A stretch of DNA of 64,000 nucleotides from Chryseobacterium artocarpi (GTDB lineage: Bacteria > Bacteroidota > Bacteroidia > Flavobacteriales > Weeksellaceae), in assembly GCF_001684975.1 (NCBI RefSeq), contig NZ_MAYH01000001.1, positions 434,001 to 498,000 on the forward strand, in the 5' to 3' direction. The notes under the pieces are model-generated. The model saw only the letters and a program-made list of their open reading frames with translations. It was not told where the DNA came from and did no database searches. The translations under genes were made by a program, and so were the position numbers. This document shows, in pieces, positions 1-9,609 of this stretch (the stretch's first letter is position 1; every line of letters begins with the position of its first letter).

Positions 1-987
1 ACGGTAGTCTGTATTAGGAATTGCGTCATACAGACGTTTGTCGATCTGCTTATAAATTTGAGCTGCTCCAGCATATCCTTCATTGGTATTATCAAACATT
101 GAGAAGAAGGACGCATAATAATTTCCAATACTTATTGTAGAAATTGTGTTATGGAATCCCCAGATCACTTCAGGATTATTAATGCTTGAAAATCCTGTAT
201 TGGTATAATCATCTTCAGTCATCAATGCAATGCCTTGTTTTCCTTCGCCGGCATATTTTGCAGCTTTTGTATAATCACCCGTTTGTAAAAAGACCTCAGC
301 GGCAATCGCTTTAGCAGTTCTCTGGTCAATTTGTGCTCTGGAAGGACGTGCAAAACCATCCAACAGATTGATAGATTCTTCTATGTCCTTAGAAATTTGA
401 GAATACACCTCAGCTACCGTAGATCTTGGAAGTCCCTGACTAGGATTAGCACTTGTAAGAACCAATGGTAACCCCGGTTCAGATTGATGTGCTTTGAAAT
501 CATTAGCATAAAAACGAACCAGATAGAAATAAGAATATGCTCTTAATGCTAATAACTGACCTTTAATTGCCTTATTTTTAGCCTCGGAATCATTCTTTAA
601 ATCATCAAGAAGTTTATTAATCACAAATATCCTTGAATAAAAAGTAGTCCATACAATTTCCGAAGCGATGTTACTTGCATTGGTCGCTTCATAATTATAA
701 AACATTCCCAAATGCTGGTTTTTTGCCTGGATAACGTCATTAGACATTAAATCTGCTCCCGCTTTTATTCCCATAATTCCGAAGTCTGAGTGAGAAGTAG
801 TTCCTCCCGCACCATTACTTCTAAGGTCAAGATATATTCCACCAAGGATCTTTTCCGGCTTTGATTGATCATCGTTCAATTGTTCACCGGAAATATTCCC
901 TTCTGGCAAAGTATTAAGATCATTAGCACAGCTACTGGTAAGAAGTCCTACGGCTATAGCTGCTATAAAGTATTTTATCGTTTTCAT
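1..987 (-). CDS. SusD/RagB-family nutrient-binding lipoprotein (3' part outside window)
   Basis: The reverse strand reads an open frame from an ATG at 985-987 to the window edge. The first residues are MKTIKYFIAAIAVGLLTSSC, a lipoprotein signal ending in a Cys, followed by a mature N-terminus typical of SusD-like proteins. SusD-like proteins sit on the outer membrane surface and hand ligands such as glycans or peptides to the partner SusC-type TonB-dependent channel. The start lies only 8 bases after the end of the SusC-like gene, which gives the usual susC-susD operon order. The C-terminal part is missing because the window ends, so the substrate cannot be judged. Family assignment rests on the lipobox, the position directly behind SusC, and the start of the mature protein. 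Confidence 0.9.
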   Translation of the reverse strand, partial: MKTIKYFIAAIAVGLLTSSCANDLNTLPEGNISGEQLNDDQSKPEKILGGIYLDLRSNGAGGTTSHSDFGIMGIKAGADLMSNDVIQAKNQHLGMFYNYEATNASNIASEIVWTTFYSRIFVINKLLDDLKNDSEAKNKAIKGQLLALRAYSYFYLVRFYANDFKAHQSEPGLPLVLTSANPSQGLPRSTVAEVYSQISKDIEESINLLDGFARPSRAQIDQRTAKAIAAEVFLQTGDYTKAAKYAGEGKQGIALMTEDDYTNTGFSSINNPEVIWGFHNTISTISIGNYYASFFSMFDNTNEGYAGAAQIYKQIDKRLYDAIPNTDYR

Positions 988-995
988 AATTTCTT

Positions 996-3950
996 TTAAA
1001 ATGTTAGTTTAAAACCTAGGGAAACACTGGATAATAAAGAGTATTTGTAGGCATCAGAGACCCCTGTTAATGAAGCTCTCGGATCATATCCTTTTCTTTT
1101 GGACCATAGATAAAGGTTATTTCCTGTTACATATACCTTTAGCCCCGATAAACAAGCTTGTTGTGCAAAGTCATCAGGCAGCTGATAAGACAATGTTACA
1201 TCCTGAAGACTGATATAATCAGACTTGATCAGATATAGTGTAGAGTTCTCATTCTGGTTGGTTGAGGTAAGGTCTACACGAGGTAGGGCAGCCGATGTAT
1301 TCTCAGGAGTCCAGGTTTTATCAAGATCCGTAGAATAGTTGGATGCATAGGTATCAGAATGGAATAAGCTTCTGTAAATATTGTCATATCCATATCCGCC
1401 AAACTGATAAGCAAAATTCACAGACAGATTTACTCTTTTGTAAGTAATATCAGTTCCAAATCCACCATATACTTTTGGAATTGCAGATTTTCCTGTATTA
1501 TAATCAGTAGCTTCCTTAAAATTATTGGTAACGGTTTTTTCTACCTGTTGAGTAGCCTGATTGTAAGAATTTTTATACCATAAAGCATCTCCGTTTAAAG
1601 GATTTACCCCTGCAAACTCTTTCAGATAATAGGTATATCGGTCGCCACCTTCAGATAGGATAAACAATCCTGAAACCAAACCTGTAGCTCTTTGCTCGGC
1701 GGGTAATCTGGTGATTTTGTTTTTGTAGTGAGTTGCATTCGCATAGAAATTCCACTGAACATTTTCGTTACGAAGAATATCCACACTTACATTAGCCTGA
1801 ACCCCTCTGTTATACATATCTCCGATGTTTCCATACTTCACGTACGATCCGGAATTCGAGATAGCCAAAGGAAGCGTATAGATCATATCCGATACTTTTC
1901 TCTCAAAATAATCTGCATTTACATTCACTCTGTTGTTCAGTAAAGAAAGCTCAAAACCAGCATTGAAATTTTTGGAAGTTTCCCATTTTAAGTCTCTATT
2001 TCCTTGTTTTTGAAGTGAAAGTACGGGTTTACCATCACCAAAATTGTTGATTCCATAGATATCCTGATAAGCATAATAATCTCTTGTGAGGTTAGTAAGA
2101 AGAATATTGTCATTCCCTTGTTGCCCGTAAGAAGCTTTTAATTTCAAGGCATTAATGACTGTGTTGTCTTTAAGGAAATCTTCTTTGGCAACATTCCATG
2201 CAAGTCCTAATCCATAAAAAGTACCCCATCTGCTTTCCGGTGCAAAAACCGAAGAACCATCTCTACGAACATTTGCATTAAAGAAGTATTTACTATCATA
2301 GTTATACAATAACCTTGAGAAATAGCCTTCTACAGCATATTCATAACCGTTTCCTGATAAATCTGTAATTTTTACAGCATTATCAAAAGAGGGTGAAGTA
2401 GGCAATAGAAGCTGTTGCTTAGACCCTGAAAAACCTTCATTCTTTGTTTTGTTCAGCTCATGACCTACAAGAATATTGAAGCTGTGTTTTCCGAATTTTT
2501 TCTGATACGTAAGCAATTGCTGATGATTCAGAGTATAATTAAATATAGATTCCTGAGAAATTGTTCCTCCCACAGATGAAGAAGTTCCCCCCACCGTATT
2601 TCCGAACTGAAGGTTTCTCAGATTTTCAAGATAAGCCCCGAAGTTGTACGTGAAATCTAACCCGTTGATAATTTCATAATTTAATCCCAAATTAGCATTG
2701 GTGATATTGCTTACGGTTTGAGATTTATCCTGCTGAAGATTTCCTACTGGATTTTCAAAAACAGCGTAAGATCTTGTGCCTCCGTGAGGACCTTGCCCGT
2801 CTCCATAATCATATAAAGCATTTCCATGAGTATCATAAAGCCTCTGGTAATTATCATCTCTTAGGAAAACCGGATAAAAAGGAGCAATATTTCTGGCAAA
2901 CTGAAATGGATTTGAAAAACCTCCCGTTTCCCCAAAATTCTGCTTACTGTAAGTATAAGAAAGCGCAGATGTCAACTTTAATTTTGGAGTGATAGAGTAG
3001 TCCACATTCGATCTGATTCCGAATCTTTCAAAACCTGAAGAAATAAGATACCCTTTATCGTCCAGATAATTTAATGAAGTATATGATCTTACCTGATCGC
3101 CACTGGCATTGATTCCAACAGTAGCTTCCCTCCTTAAAGCGGGCTTAAAAAGTAGTTTTTTCCAATTATCCTGATAAAGTAATTTTGCATTCGGATTAAA
3201 AGTACCATCCGCAGCGATGAGTTGATTAAAAGGAACATTATAAACATTATATCCCAATCCGTTAAGTGCAGTGAGCCCTGCTGCATGAGGCGTTGTTCCG
3301 GAAGGTACTGCTCCCGGTTGCGTAGATTTTGCAATTTCCCCGATTCTGGCTCTGTTATAATAAGCGGTATAATAATCCTGAGGAGAAGTATACACAGAAT
3401 AATCTGCAATAGATCTGAAATTGACTCCGGTTTTTACATCTGCTTCAATAGTAAGTTTCTTATTCTTTCCCCTTTTGGTGTTAACGATTATTACACCATT
3501 AGCCCCTCTGGAACCATACAAAGCATTAGATGAAGCATCCTCAAGAAAGGAAATACTCTCAATATCTGCAGAAGAAATACTGTTCAGATCACCATTATAA
3601 GGAATTCCATCCAGTACAATCAACGGATCACTCGATGCATTGATGGAACCTATTCCTCTCATTCTTATCGTAGGTTTGGAGCCTGGCTGTCCGGATGAGA
3701 TTACCTGTACACCGGCAACCTTACCACCAATTCCCTGAAGAACGTTTCCATTTTGAAGATTAGAAAGATCTTTAGCCTTTAAAGACTGTACAGATCCCGT
3801 TATTTCTTCCTTTTTTTGCTTTCCGAAAGCTACCACCACCACTTCTTTGATGGAAGTCTCTTGGGAAAGACTGTCTTTTTTCTGTGCAAAGCCATATTCT
3901 GCGAATAAGAGTACAGCCAATACACCAAGTTTGCATTGTTTTTTTCTCAT
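996..3950 (-). CDS. SusC/RagA-family TonB-linked outer membrane receptor
   Basis: 984 residues, the usual size for this family. A signal peptide ending near FAEYGFAQ is followed by a TonB-box-like stretch (IKEVVVVAFG), a plug domain with the LQG..G.VAGVQV and RMRGIGSINASSDPLIVLDG motifs, and GSRGANGVIIVNTKRG. A long beta-barrel ends in an aromatic residue (GFKLTF). The protein lacks the N-terminal carboxypeptidase-like domain that many SusC proteins carry. It should act as the energised import channel for the ligand bound by the SusD-like lipoprotein encoded 8 bases downstream. No linked sugar hydrolase, sulfatase or sensor is visible in the window, so the substrate is unknown. The long leader upstream may control it. 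Confidence 0.95.
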   Translation of the reverse strand: MRKKQCKLGVLAVLLFAEYGFAQKKDSLSQETSIKEVVVVAFGKQKKEEITGSVQSLKAKDLSNLQNGNVLQGIGGKVAGVQVISSGQPGSKPTIRMRGIGSINASSDPLIVLDGIPYNGDLNSISSADIESISFLEDASSNALYGSRGANGVIIVNTKRGKNKKLTIEADVKTGVNFRSIADYSVYTSPQDYYTAYYNRARIGEIAKSTQPGAVPSGTTPHAAGLTALNGLGYNVYNVPFNQLIAADGTFNPNAKLLYQDNWKKLLFKPALRREATVGINASGDQVRSYTSLNYLDDKGYLISSGFERFGIRSNVDYSITPKLKLTSALSYTYSKQNFGETGGFSNPFQFARNIAPFYPVFLRDDNYQRLYDTHGNALYDYGDGQGPHGGTRSYAVFENPVGNLQQDKSQTVSNITNANLGLNYEIINGLDFTYNFGAYLENLRNLQFGNTVGGTSSSVGGTISQESIFNYTLNHQQLLTYQKKFGKHSFNILVGHELNKTKNEGFSGSKQQLLLPTSPSFDNAVKITDLSGNGYEYAVEGYFSRLLYNYDSKYFFNANVRRDGSSVFAPESRWGTFYGLGLAWNVAKEDFLKDNTVINALKLKASYGQQGNDNILLTNLTRDYYAYQDIYGINNFGDGKPVLSLQKQGNRDLKWETSKNFNAGFELSLLNNRVNVNADYFERKVSDMIYTLPLAISNSGSYVKYGNIGDMYNRGVQANVSVDILRNENVQWNFYANATHYKNKITRLPAEQRATGLVSGLFILSEGGDRYTYYLKEFAGVNPLNGDALWYKNSYNQATQQVEKTVTNNFKEATDYNTGKSAIPKVYGGFGTDITYKRVNLSVNFAYQFGGYGYDNIYRSLFHSDTYASNYSTDLDKTWTPENTSAALPRVDLTSTNQNENSTLYLIKSDYISLQDVTLSYQLPDDFAQQACLSGLKVYVTGNNLYLWSKRKGYDPRASLTGVSDAYKYSLLSSVSLGFKLTF

Positions 3951-4001
3951 TATATTAATCTTATGTTTAAAAAATTGAATTGAGTTTCACTCCTTATCTT
4001 T

Positions 4002-4111
4002 CCCAATAGGAAAAATAGATCCCCAGCCTCCTTTTTTTGAGGAGGTGTCAGAAAGAAAATGTTAAAATAGAGGAGGTGTACCCGGATTAAATTGGCATAG
4101 AACTTATTGGG
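4002..4111 (-). promoter_or_regulatory. Structured 5' leader upstream of the SusC-like gene
   Basis: Read on the minus strand, CCCAATA (4105-4111) and TATTGGG (4002-4008) are perfectly complementary over 7 nt. They enclose two copies of ACACCTCCTC, the second of which forms a hairpin CCTCC/GGAGG (4027-4031 with 4041-4045); this GGAGG can also pair with the first copy. Two mutually exclusive pairings just after a short Met/Cys-rich ORF is the layout of a transcript leader under conditional control. This is inference from base pairing only; no known riboswitch class was recognised. Confidence 0.35.
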
Positions 4112-4150
4112 CTTTAATTCCTACAATAATGTGCATATTTCTTAGAGGAT

Positions 4151-4306
4151 TTATGGCATCATCATCTTACACATCATAGATCCAAAACACATGTCTTTAG
4201 AAAAGGTATTGTGTAGTGAATGGCTTTTCCCTGTACAACCCTTTTGTTGAACAGATACTACAGCCTTGATAGTGCATAGGTAAGAATTAAAGTCATTCTT
4301 ATTCAT
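4151..4306 (-). CDS. Met/Cys-rich mini-ORF in the susC leader
   Basis: A 51-codon ORF read from ATG at 4304-4306 to TAA at 4151-4153. Its end is MCFGSMMCKMMMP, with six Met and two Cys among the last 13 residues. An internal ATG would give exactly this 13-residue peptide. It lies about 200 bases upstream of the SusC-like start on the same strand and is followed by the foldable region at 4002-4111. By analogy with amino-acid-sensing leader peptides of attenuators it could sense Met or Cys supply. No family was recognised, and expression is unproven. Confidence 0.35.
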   Translation of the reverse strand: MNKNDFNSYLCTIKAVVSVQQKGCTGKSHSLHNTFSKDMCFGSMMCKMMMP

Positions 4307-4605
4307 GAGAATAGAGTTTATATTTTTTTAACTGGGTCAAAATTATTTAATAATTCATAAAACTTTGTTAAAAGAGGATATGAGATAAATCATATTAGTC
4401 TACTAATTTAGTAGGGTTATTGAAAAAGGCAATATTTGTTAGAATGAAAAACGGTGTATTTATTTGTTTTTCAATTGTTTGTATTGTTTTGTTTTCTTGC
4501 TGGAATTATTTTAAAAAAATTGAAATCCTTCTATGAATAAAAATTAATACTATAAGTCTATTGTTTTTATAGACTTTTTGTGTATTTTACACCCGATTTC
4601 TTTTT

Positions 4606-4704
4606 CAGGAAGCTTTATCCCGCTATCCACTCATACTCCTCGCGCCAGTGCTATGGCTTACACATGCTGCGGGGTAACCGTTACTATCGGGGCTAGGGAT
4701 GAAG
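4606..4704 (-). repeat. Candidate dispersed intergenic element of flavobacterial type
   Basis: On the minus strand it reads from CCCTAGCCCCGATAGTAACGG to TAGCGGGATAAAGCTTCCTG. It is clearly GC-richer than the flanks and has no coding frame of note. I recall elements with AGCCCCGAT...AGCGG...AGCGGGA...CTCC ends as common in intergenic DNA of Flavobacteriia, but only one copy is visible here, so its repeat status cannot be shown from the window. Confidence 0.4.
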
Positions 4705-4785
4705 TATGGAAGATGAAAATACACCGTTAAAAGTATTATCATTTGTTTTTTTCAGATAGAAGCACTTTTACCAAAAAATTAATTA

Positions 4786-4793
4786 TATTTTTG
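4786..4793 (+). promoter_or_regulatory. -7-type promoter box of the deaminase gene
   Basis: TATTTTTG fits the Bacteroidetes -7 consensus TAnnTTTG and lies 49 bases before the ATG at 4843. No clear TTTG -33 box is found at the usual 19-21 nt upstream, so this is a tentative call. Confidence 0.35.
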
Positions 4794-4842
4794 AAAACTG
4801 TATAGACAAAAGTTTTTTGTCGGATACAGGTTACTAATTATT

Positions 4843-6345
4843 ATGAGAAAATACCTTACCTATATTTTAATGTTGGGATTTCCTCTGTTGGGAGCCCAAA
4901 AAAAGATTGAAAAATCTTCATATCAACAGGACTGGACGCAATTAGATAAAGTGAATCAGGCACTCTCTTTTGATGCAGATATAAAACTTTCTGAGTCTGA
5001 ACAGATATTGGATAAAAAATTATTCCAACTCAGAAAACAGCTTATTCACGATACGGAAAGTAAAAAAAGCTCTTTATATAACAGTTCTTTTAATGAATTA
5101 AAACCTTTAATAGAAAATAGCAAACTGTATAATATCTTACAGTTAATGCCCAAAGGAGGTTTGTTACACACCCATAGCGGTGGGGTAACCGATGCAAAAT
5201 GGATCATTGCAACCGCAAGAAAATATAAAGAATGCTACGTTTACGATCTACAGGACAATGATCAGTTTATTTTCGGACAATTGGCTTTTTTTGAATCAGG
5301 AAAAGTACCGAAAGGATTCGTCAGTCTCGACCAAAAGTTAAATTCGAATACAGGTTTTGAAAAAGAATTATTAGAACTTTTGCTTTTAAAACGTGATAAT
5401 CTATGTACTTATACCGATTACTGGATTGAATTTGAAAAACGTTTTAAACGTATCAATCTGTTATTGCCTTACCGTCCTTTCTTTAAAGAATATTATTTAA
5501 AAGGCTTTCAGGATTTAGCCAAAGATAAAGTACATCATGTGGAGATCAGATACGTCTTTGATGAGATTTATGATTTTCAACATGGAAAGTATCCTTTGGA
5601 AAAAACGATCACAGACTTGCAGGATATTGTTAAACAAATGCGTCAGACTGAACCACAGTTTAGCCTGAAATTAATTTATTCAAGCTTTAAATTCTTAGAC
5701 TCAGAGAGTATTGAAAAGCAGTTGGAAATAGCTCTTAAACTTAAAAAAGAATTTCCTGATATGATTTCCGGGTTTGATCTTGTGGCTGATGAAGCAGCCG
5801 GAAACAGCATCAATTCTTTCCAGAAAAACTGGACGAAATTGAATGAAATGACTACGAAATCAGGGCTGGAAATGCCTTTGTTTCTTCATGCCGGAGAAAG
5901 CAATTCTATTTTCAATAAAAATGTACTTGATATTACCTTATTGAATAATCCTAGGATTGGTCATGGGCTGAACCTGATTTATTTTCCAAAATCTATGGAA
6001 CAGATCAGAACGAAAGATAAGCTGGTTGAGGTAAGCCCGATCAGTAATCAGGTTTTAGGATATGTAAGCGATTTGAGAAATCACCCTGCAAGAGTTTTAT
6101 TAAGCAATGGAATACAATGTTCTATCAATAGTGATGACCCTTCTGTTTATGGATATGAAGGATTAAGTTATGATTTTTGGGTCGCTTTTGTATATTGGGA
6201 ACTGGATGTGAAAGCTTTGAAAAAACTGGTTTTTAACTCAATTAATTACTCTTCTTTGAGTAAAAATGAAAAACAGAAGTCCATACAATATCTGAATACA
6301 CAATGGAATGATTTTGTACAGAAAGCAAATCAGGAACTGAAGTAA
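4843..6345 (+). CDS. Secreted adenosine deaminase-like protein (ADGF/CECR1 type)
   Basis: 500 residues with an N-terminal signal peptide (LMLGFPLLGAQ). It has the amidohydrolase metal and catalytic motifs of adenosine deaminases: HTH at residues 109-111 (zinc ligands), HAGE at 349-352 (zinc His and catalytic Glu), an IGHGL motif and SINSDDP around 427-433 with the metal-binding Asp. Length and signal peptide fit the ADGF branch of extracellular deaminases rather than the shorter cytosolic enzyme. The likely reaction is adenosine to inosine plus ammonia in the periplasm or outside the cell, for purine salvage or to remove host adenosine. It stands alone, with about 380 bases to the next gene. 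Confidence 0.88.
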   Translation: MRKYLTYILMLGFPLLGAQKKIEKSSYQQDWTQLDKVNQALSFDADIKLSESEQILDKKLFQLRKQLIHDTESKKSSLYNSSFNELKPLIENSKLYNILQLMPKGGLLHTHSGGVTDAKWIIATARKYKECYVYDLQDNDQFIFGQLAFFESGKVPKGFVSLDQKLNSNTGFEKELLELLLLKRDNLCTYTDYWIEFEKRFKRINLLLPYRPFFKEYYLKGFQDLAKDKVHHVEIRYVFDEIYDFQHGKYPLEKTITDLQDIVKQMRQTEPQFSLKLIYSSFKFLDSESIEKQLEIALKLKKEFPDMISGFDLVADEAAGNSINSFQKNWTKLNEMTTKSGLEMPLFLHAGESNSIFNKNVLDITLLNNPRIGHGLNLIYFPKSMEQIRTKDKLVEVSPISNQVLGYVSDLRNHPARVLLSNGIQCSINSDDPSVYGYEGLSYDFWVAFVYWELDVKALKKLVFNSINYSSLSKNEKQKSIQYLNTQWNDFVQKANQELK

Positions 6346-6725
6346 TATTAATTAATAATCCTTTAGATATAAAATAGAATAGCAACATTTTCGAATGATG
6401 CTATTTGTTTTTTTATGCAAAGTTTTTATCTGTTTAGTGGTTATATATTGAGAGCGCAAAGAGTAAATCAATTTCATTGATTCTATCTAAGCGTACACAT
6501 ATCCGATCTGTTTAATCCTCTACAAACTCGAACTCTTTGTAAACTTAAAATATACATTGCCCTCAAAAAGACTTTGCATTAAAAAAGTATAACTTACCAA
6601 ACCGTTTCTCCAAAACAGAGATTCTGTTACAACTTTCCTTAATTGAGATACATCATTTGTTTCCATTCTTCAGAACTTTGTCATATTAAAATAACATGAT
6701 GATTTTTTGATAAAAATAAAATAAT
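6346..6725. other. 380-bp intergenic region
   Basis: AT-rich and without a convincing ORF or strong hairpin. It presumably holds the promoter of the epimerase-like gene. A GAACTTTG sequence near 6671 is a weak -7-like box. Confidence 0.5.
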
Positions 6726-7661
6726 ATGCAAACAATATTAGGAGCCAACGGTCAGATTGGCGAAGAACTGGCAAGGGAATTAAAGCGAAATTTTACATCA
6801 GATATTCGTATTGTCAGCAGAAATGCTCAAAAAGTAAATGACACAGATGAGGTGTTCTCAGCAGATTTATCCATTCGTGAAAAAGCTATTGAAGCTGTAA
6901 AGGGCTGCGAGATTGCCTATTTCACTTTAGGACTTCCGATAAGTTCAGATCTTTGGGAAAAACAGTTCCTGCTTATACTCCGAAATGTAATTGAGGCATG
7001 TAAAATCAATGGGACAAAATTAGTGTTCTTTGATAACACGTATATGTATCCGCAGAATGATAGGGTTTTAACAGAAAAAACAGCGTTTGATCCGGTAGGA
7101 AGAAAGGGCAGAGTAAGAAGGGAAATGGCAGAAATGATTTTAAAGGAGATTGAATCCGGAGAATTAGAAGCAGTAATTTGTCGTGCTCCAGAATTTTATG
7201 GTCCCGGGAAAACACAGAGCATTACCAATACTTTGGTTTTTAACAATATTAAAGAAGGAAAAAAACTTAAAGTTCCGTTGAGTGACCATAAAAAAAGAAG
7301 TCTGATATGGACACCGGATGCAAGTCGTGCCACAGCGTTGATAGGAAATACACCTAGTGCCTATGGACAAACCTGGCATCTTCCTGTTGATAAAAGCCAT
7401 CCCACATATCATGAATTCATAAGAATAGCTTCCGAAATCTATGGTAAAGATTTGAAATATTCTGTAATCCCTAAGTTTTTCTTTAAGATAGGTTCTTTAT
7501 TTAATCAACGGGTAAAAGAACTGTTGGAATTGCTTCCAAGATATGAACACGATAATATATTTGATGATTCAAAATTCAGAAACAGATTTCCTGAATTTAA
7601 GGTGACCACTTATAAAGAGGGTATTCATCAGATTAAAGGTGAACAGTTTTCAGGAAAATAA
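6726..7661 (+). CDS. NAD(P)-dependent epimerase/dehydratase-family protein
   Basis: 311 residues. The N-terminus QTILGANGQIGEELARELKR is a Rossmann nucleotide-binding loop of the GxxGxxG type, followed by a conserved acidic residue in SADL and a hydrophobic strand (AYFTLGLP). The rest resembles atypical short-chain or NAD(P)-binding epimerase-like oxidoreductases. A clear Tyr-xxx-Lys catalytic pair is not obvious, since the stretch after FFDNTYMYPQ is altered, so the actual reaction is unknown. It is followed 58 bases later by an AraC-type regulator and then a DJ-1/PfpI protein in the same direction, which suggests a stress- or metabolite-responsive cluster. Confidence 0.8.
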   Translation: MQTILGANGQIGEELARELKRNFTSDIRIVSRNAQKVNDTDEVFSADLSIREKAIEAVKGCEIAYFTLGLPISSDLWEKQFLLILRNVIEACKINGTKLVFFDNTYMYPQNDRVLTEKTAFDPVGRKGRVRREMAEMILKEIESGELEAVICRAPEFYGPGKTQSITNTLVFNNIKEGKKLKVPLSDHKKRSLIWTPDASRATALIGNTPSAYGQTWHLPVDKSHPTYHEFIRIASEIYGKDLKYSVIPKFFFKIGSLFNQRVKELLELLPRYEHDNIFDDSKFRNRFPEFKVTTYKEGIHQIKGEQFSGK

Positions 7662-7740
7662 TAAAAACTGTAACTTAGTGATGATTACAAGCTGTTTTTT
7701 TTAAATCACATAGATTTTAGTGGAAAAAAGTGAGAAAATT

Positions 7741-8652
7741 ATGAAAACTCCCATCAAAATTTCATCAATAAGTGCTTTACATAAGTCTCTAGGATTGAAA
7801 AAACCGTTTAATCCTCTGATCAGCGTGTTCAGTTTTGATGATGTGAAACTGGAACCGGAAACTATTTTAAGTTCCGTTATAACGGATTTTTATGTTGTTG
7901 CTCTTAAAAAAGACTGTGCCGGAGGGAAGTGCAAATATGGACAGCAATATTATGATTTTGATGAAGGAATCATGTACTTTATCGCACCTCATCAGGTATT
8001 ACAGTTTGAGGATATATTGCTGAATAGTGTCAAAGGATTTGTATTGGTTGTGCATTCTGATTTTCTTCAGGGCTATCCTTTAGCATCCATCGTTAAAGAT
8101 TATGGTTTTTTCTCTTATGCTACCAATGAAGCATTACATCTTTCTGAAAAAGAAGAGAAATCCGTTATGGATATCATCGATAATATAGAACAGGAAATAG
8201 AAGCGAATATGGATTCTTTTACTCAGGATTTATTGGTGTCTAATCTTGATTTGCTACTGAAATACTGTGATCGTTTTTATAACCGACAGTTCTTAACCAG
8301 AAAAAAGGTCAATAATGATCTCCTGTCAAGATTGGAAAGTTTACTGGATGATTATTTTAAAAGTGATCAATTGATTGTTAATGGGATTCCTACCGTTCAC
8401 TTTATTGCAGAACAACTGAATCTGAGTGCTAATTATCTGAGTGATATGCTTCGGGTACAAACAGGGCAAACCACTCAGCAGCACGTTCAGAACAGATTGA
8501 TAGAAAAAGCAAAAGAGCTGCTATCCACCACTAAAATGTCTGTATCTGAAATTGCTTATCATTTAGGATTCGAGCACCCACAGTCTTTCCATCGTTTATT
8601 TAAAAACCGTACTTCTGTTTCACCATTAGAGTTCAGAGCTACCTTTAACTAA
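7741..8652 (+). CDS. AraC-family transcriptional regulator
   Basis: 303 residues from the ATG at 7741; an in-frame GTG at 7720 would add seven residues but has no better context. The C-terminal 100 residues contain the double helix-turn-helix, with VHFIAEQLNLSANYLSDMLR and MSVSEIAYHLGFEHPQSFHRLFKNRT followed by SPLEFR. The N-terminal about 190 residues form a cupin-like sensor domain found in regulators next to oxidoreductases. It sits between an epimerase-like gene and a DJ-1/PfpI gene, the usual setting for AraC regulators that control a small reductase or aldehyde-response operon. The ligand is unknown. Confidence 0.9.
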   Translation: MKTPIKISSISALHKSLGLKKPFNPLISVFSFDDVKLEPETILSSVITDFYVVALKKDCAGGKCKYGQQYYDFDEGIMYFIAPHQVLQFEDILLNSVKGFVLVVHSDFLQGYPLASIVKDYGFFSYATNEALHLSEKEEKSVMDIIDNIEQEIEANMDSFTQDLLVSNLDLLLKYCDRFYNRQFLTRKKVNNDLLSRLESLLDDYFKSDQLIVNGIPTVHFIAEQLNLSANYLSDMLRVQTGQTTQQHVQNRLIEKAKELLSTTKMSVSEIAYHLGFEHPQSFHRLFKNRTSVSPLEFRATFN

Positions 8653-8725
8653 ATTATTTGAGCCATCAAAGCCTCAAAAAAATTATTAAGAAATACCTTA
8701 GAAGTAAAGCTTGAAAATTTTAAAT

Positions 8726-9421
8726 ATGAGCACATTGAAGATCTTAATCATTGTCACCAATGTAGGAATGTATGCAAGCGGACATCTGAAAACAGGTTTG
8801 TGGCTAAGCGAACTTACTCATATCTATCATGCTGCTAAAGAAAAAGGCTATGAGATTACAATTGCCAGTCCAGAAGGGGGTAATGTTCCTATTGATCCTG
8901 AAAGTCTTAAATATTTTACCCTTGATAAAATTTCTACAACATATTGGAATGACATATCATTTTGCGAAATATTGAATAATAGTAAAAGATTAGAAGATAT
9001 AGCCAGTAAAGACTATGATCTGGTATATTTAGCAGGCGGTCATGGCACAATGTATGATTTCCCTGATGATTCAACTTTACAATCTATTATTAAAAAACAA
9101 TATGAAAACGGAAGAATCGTAGCCGCTATTTGTCATGGAGTGGGCGGATTACTGAATGTAAAACTTTCCAATGGTGAATATCTGATTAAAGGAAAAGAAA
9201 TGACAGGTTTTGATTGGTTTGAAGAAACTATTGCAAGACGAAAAAAAGAAGTCCCTTTCAACCTGGAAGCTGCAATTAAACAACGTGGTGGCAATTTGAA
9301 GAAAGCTTTTATACCAATGACTTCCAATGTTGTAGTAGCAGATCATCTTATTACCGGACAAAATCCATTCAGTTCAAAGGAAATGGCGAGAGTCGTTATA
9401 AAGGAAATGGAAAAGCTGTGA
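8726..9421 (+). CDS. DJ-1/PfpI-family class I glutamine amidotransferase-like protein
   Basis: 231 residues from the ATG at 8726; an in-frame TTG at 8711 was not used. AGGHGTMYDFPDD and AAICHGVGGLL with the nucleophilic Cys136-His137 pair are diagnostic of the DJ-1/PfpI superfamily, and a Glu in the first third (EGGN region) fits the Hsp31-like arrangement. Members act as glyoxalase III, deglycase-like or chaperone proteins against reactive aldehydes. The gene follows the AraC regulator by 73 bases in the same direction and is probably one of its targets. Confidence 0.88.
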   Translation: MSTLKILIIVTNVGMYASGHLKTGLWLSELTHIYHAAKEKGYEITIASPEGGNVPIDPESLKYFTLDKISTTYWNDISFCEILNNSKRLEDIASKDYDLVYLAGGHGTMYDFPDDSTLQSIIKKQYENGRIVAAICHGVGGLLNVKLSNGEYLIKGKEMTGFDWFEETIARRKKEVPFNLEAAIKQRGGNLKKAFIPMTSNVVVADHLITGQNPFSSKEMARVVIKEMEKL

Positions 9422-9465
9422 GAGCCAACTTTATTTTAAAAGCACTTATTTAGAAAATTTTATTT

Positions 9466-9500
9466 AAAAAGTAAATAGTATTGATCCATTTACTTTTTTA
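9466..9500 (+). terminator. Intrinsic terminator after the DJ-1 gene
   Basis: AAAAAGTAAAT (9466-9476) and ATTTACTTTTT (9488-9498) form an 11-bp stem followed by further T residues. The position, 45 bases after the stop, fits the end of the epimerase/AraC/DJ-1 cluster. Confidence 0.7.
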
Positions 9501-9609
9501 TTTTTACAGAGATTAAATAATCAACTTGAAAATCAGTGAGATTTTATGAATGTGAACTTTCAGACATAATCATTTAAAGTCTCAAAAAGAAATTAGATAA
9601 CTATAAATA

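Larger units (their letters stand above)
3951..4842. other. 892-bp divergent intergenic region between susC-like and deaminase genes
   Basis: On the minus strand it holds the leader of the SusC/SusD operon, with a Met/Cys-rich mini-ORF and a set of complementary segments (separate entries). Around 4556-4584 there is a hairpin (AGTCTAT, loop, ATAGACT) followed by a short T run on the plus strand. At 4606-4704 there is a GC-richer repeat-like element. A -7-type box for the deaminase gene lies at 4786-4793. No longer ORF is convincing. Confidence 0.7.

Noticed and set aside
7720..7740. GTG start for the AraC regulator
   Set aside because: The ATG at 7741 is the more normal start and the extra seven residues carry no conserved feature.
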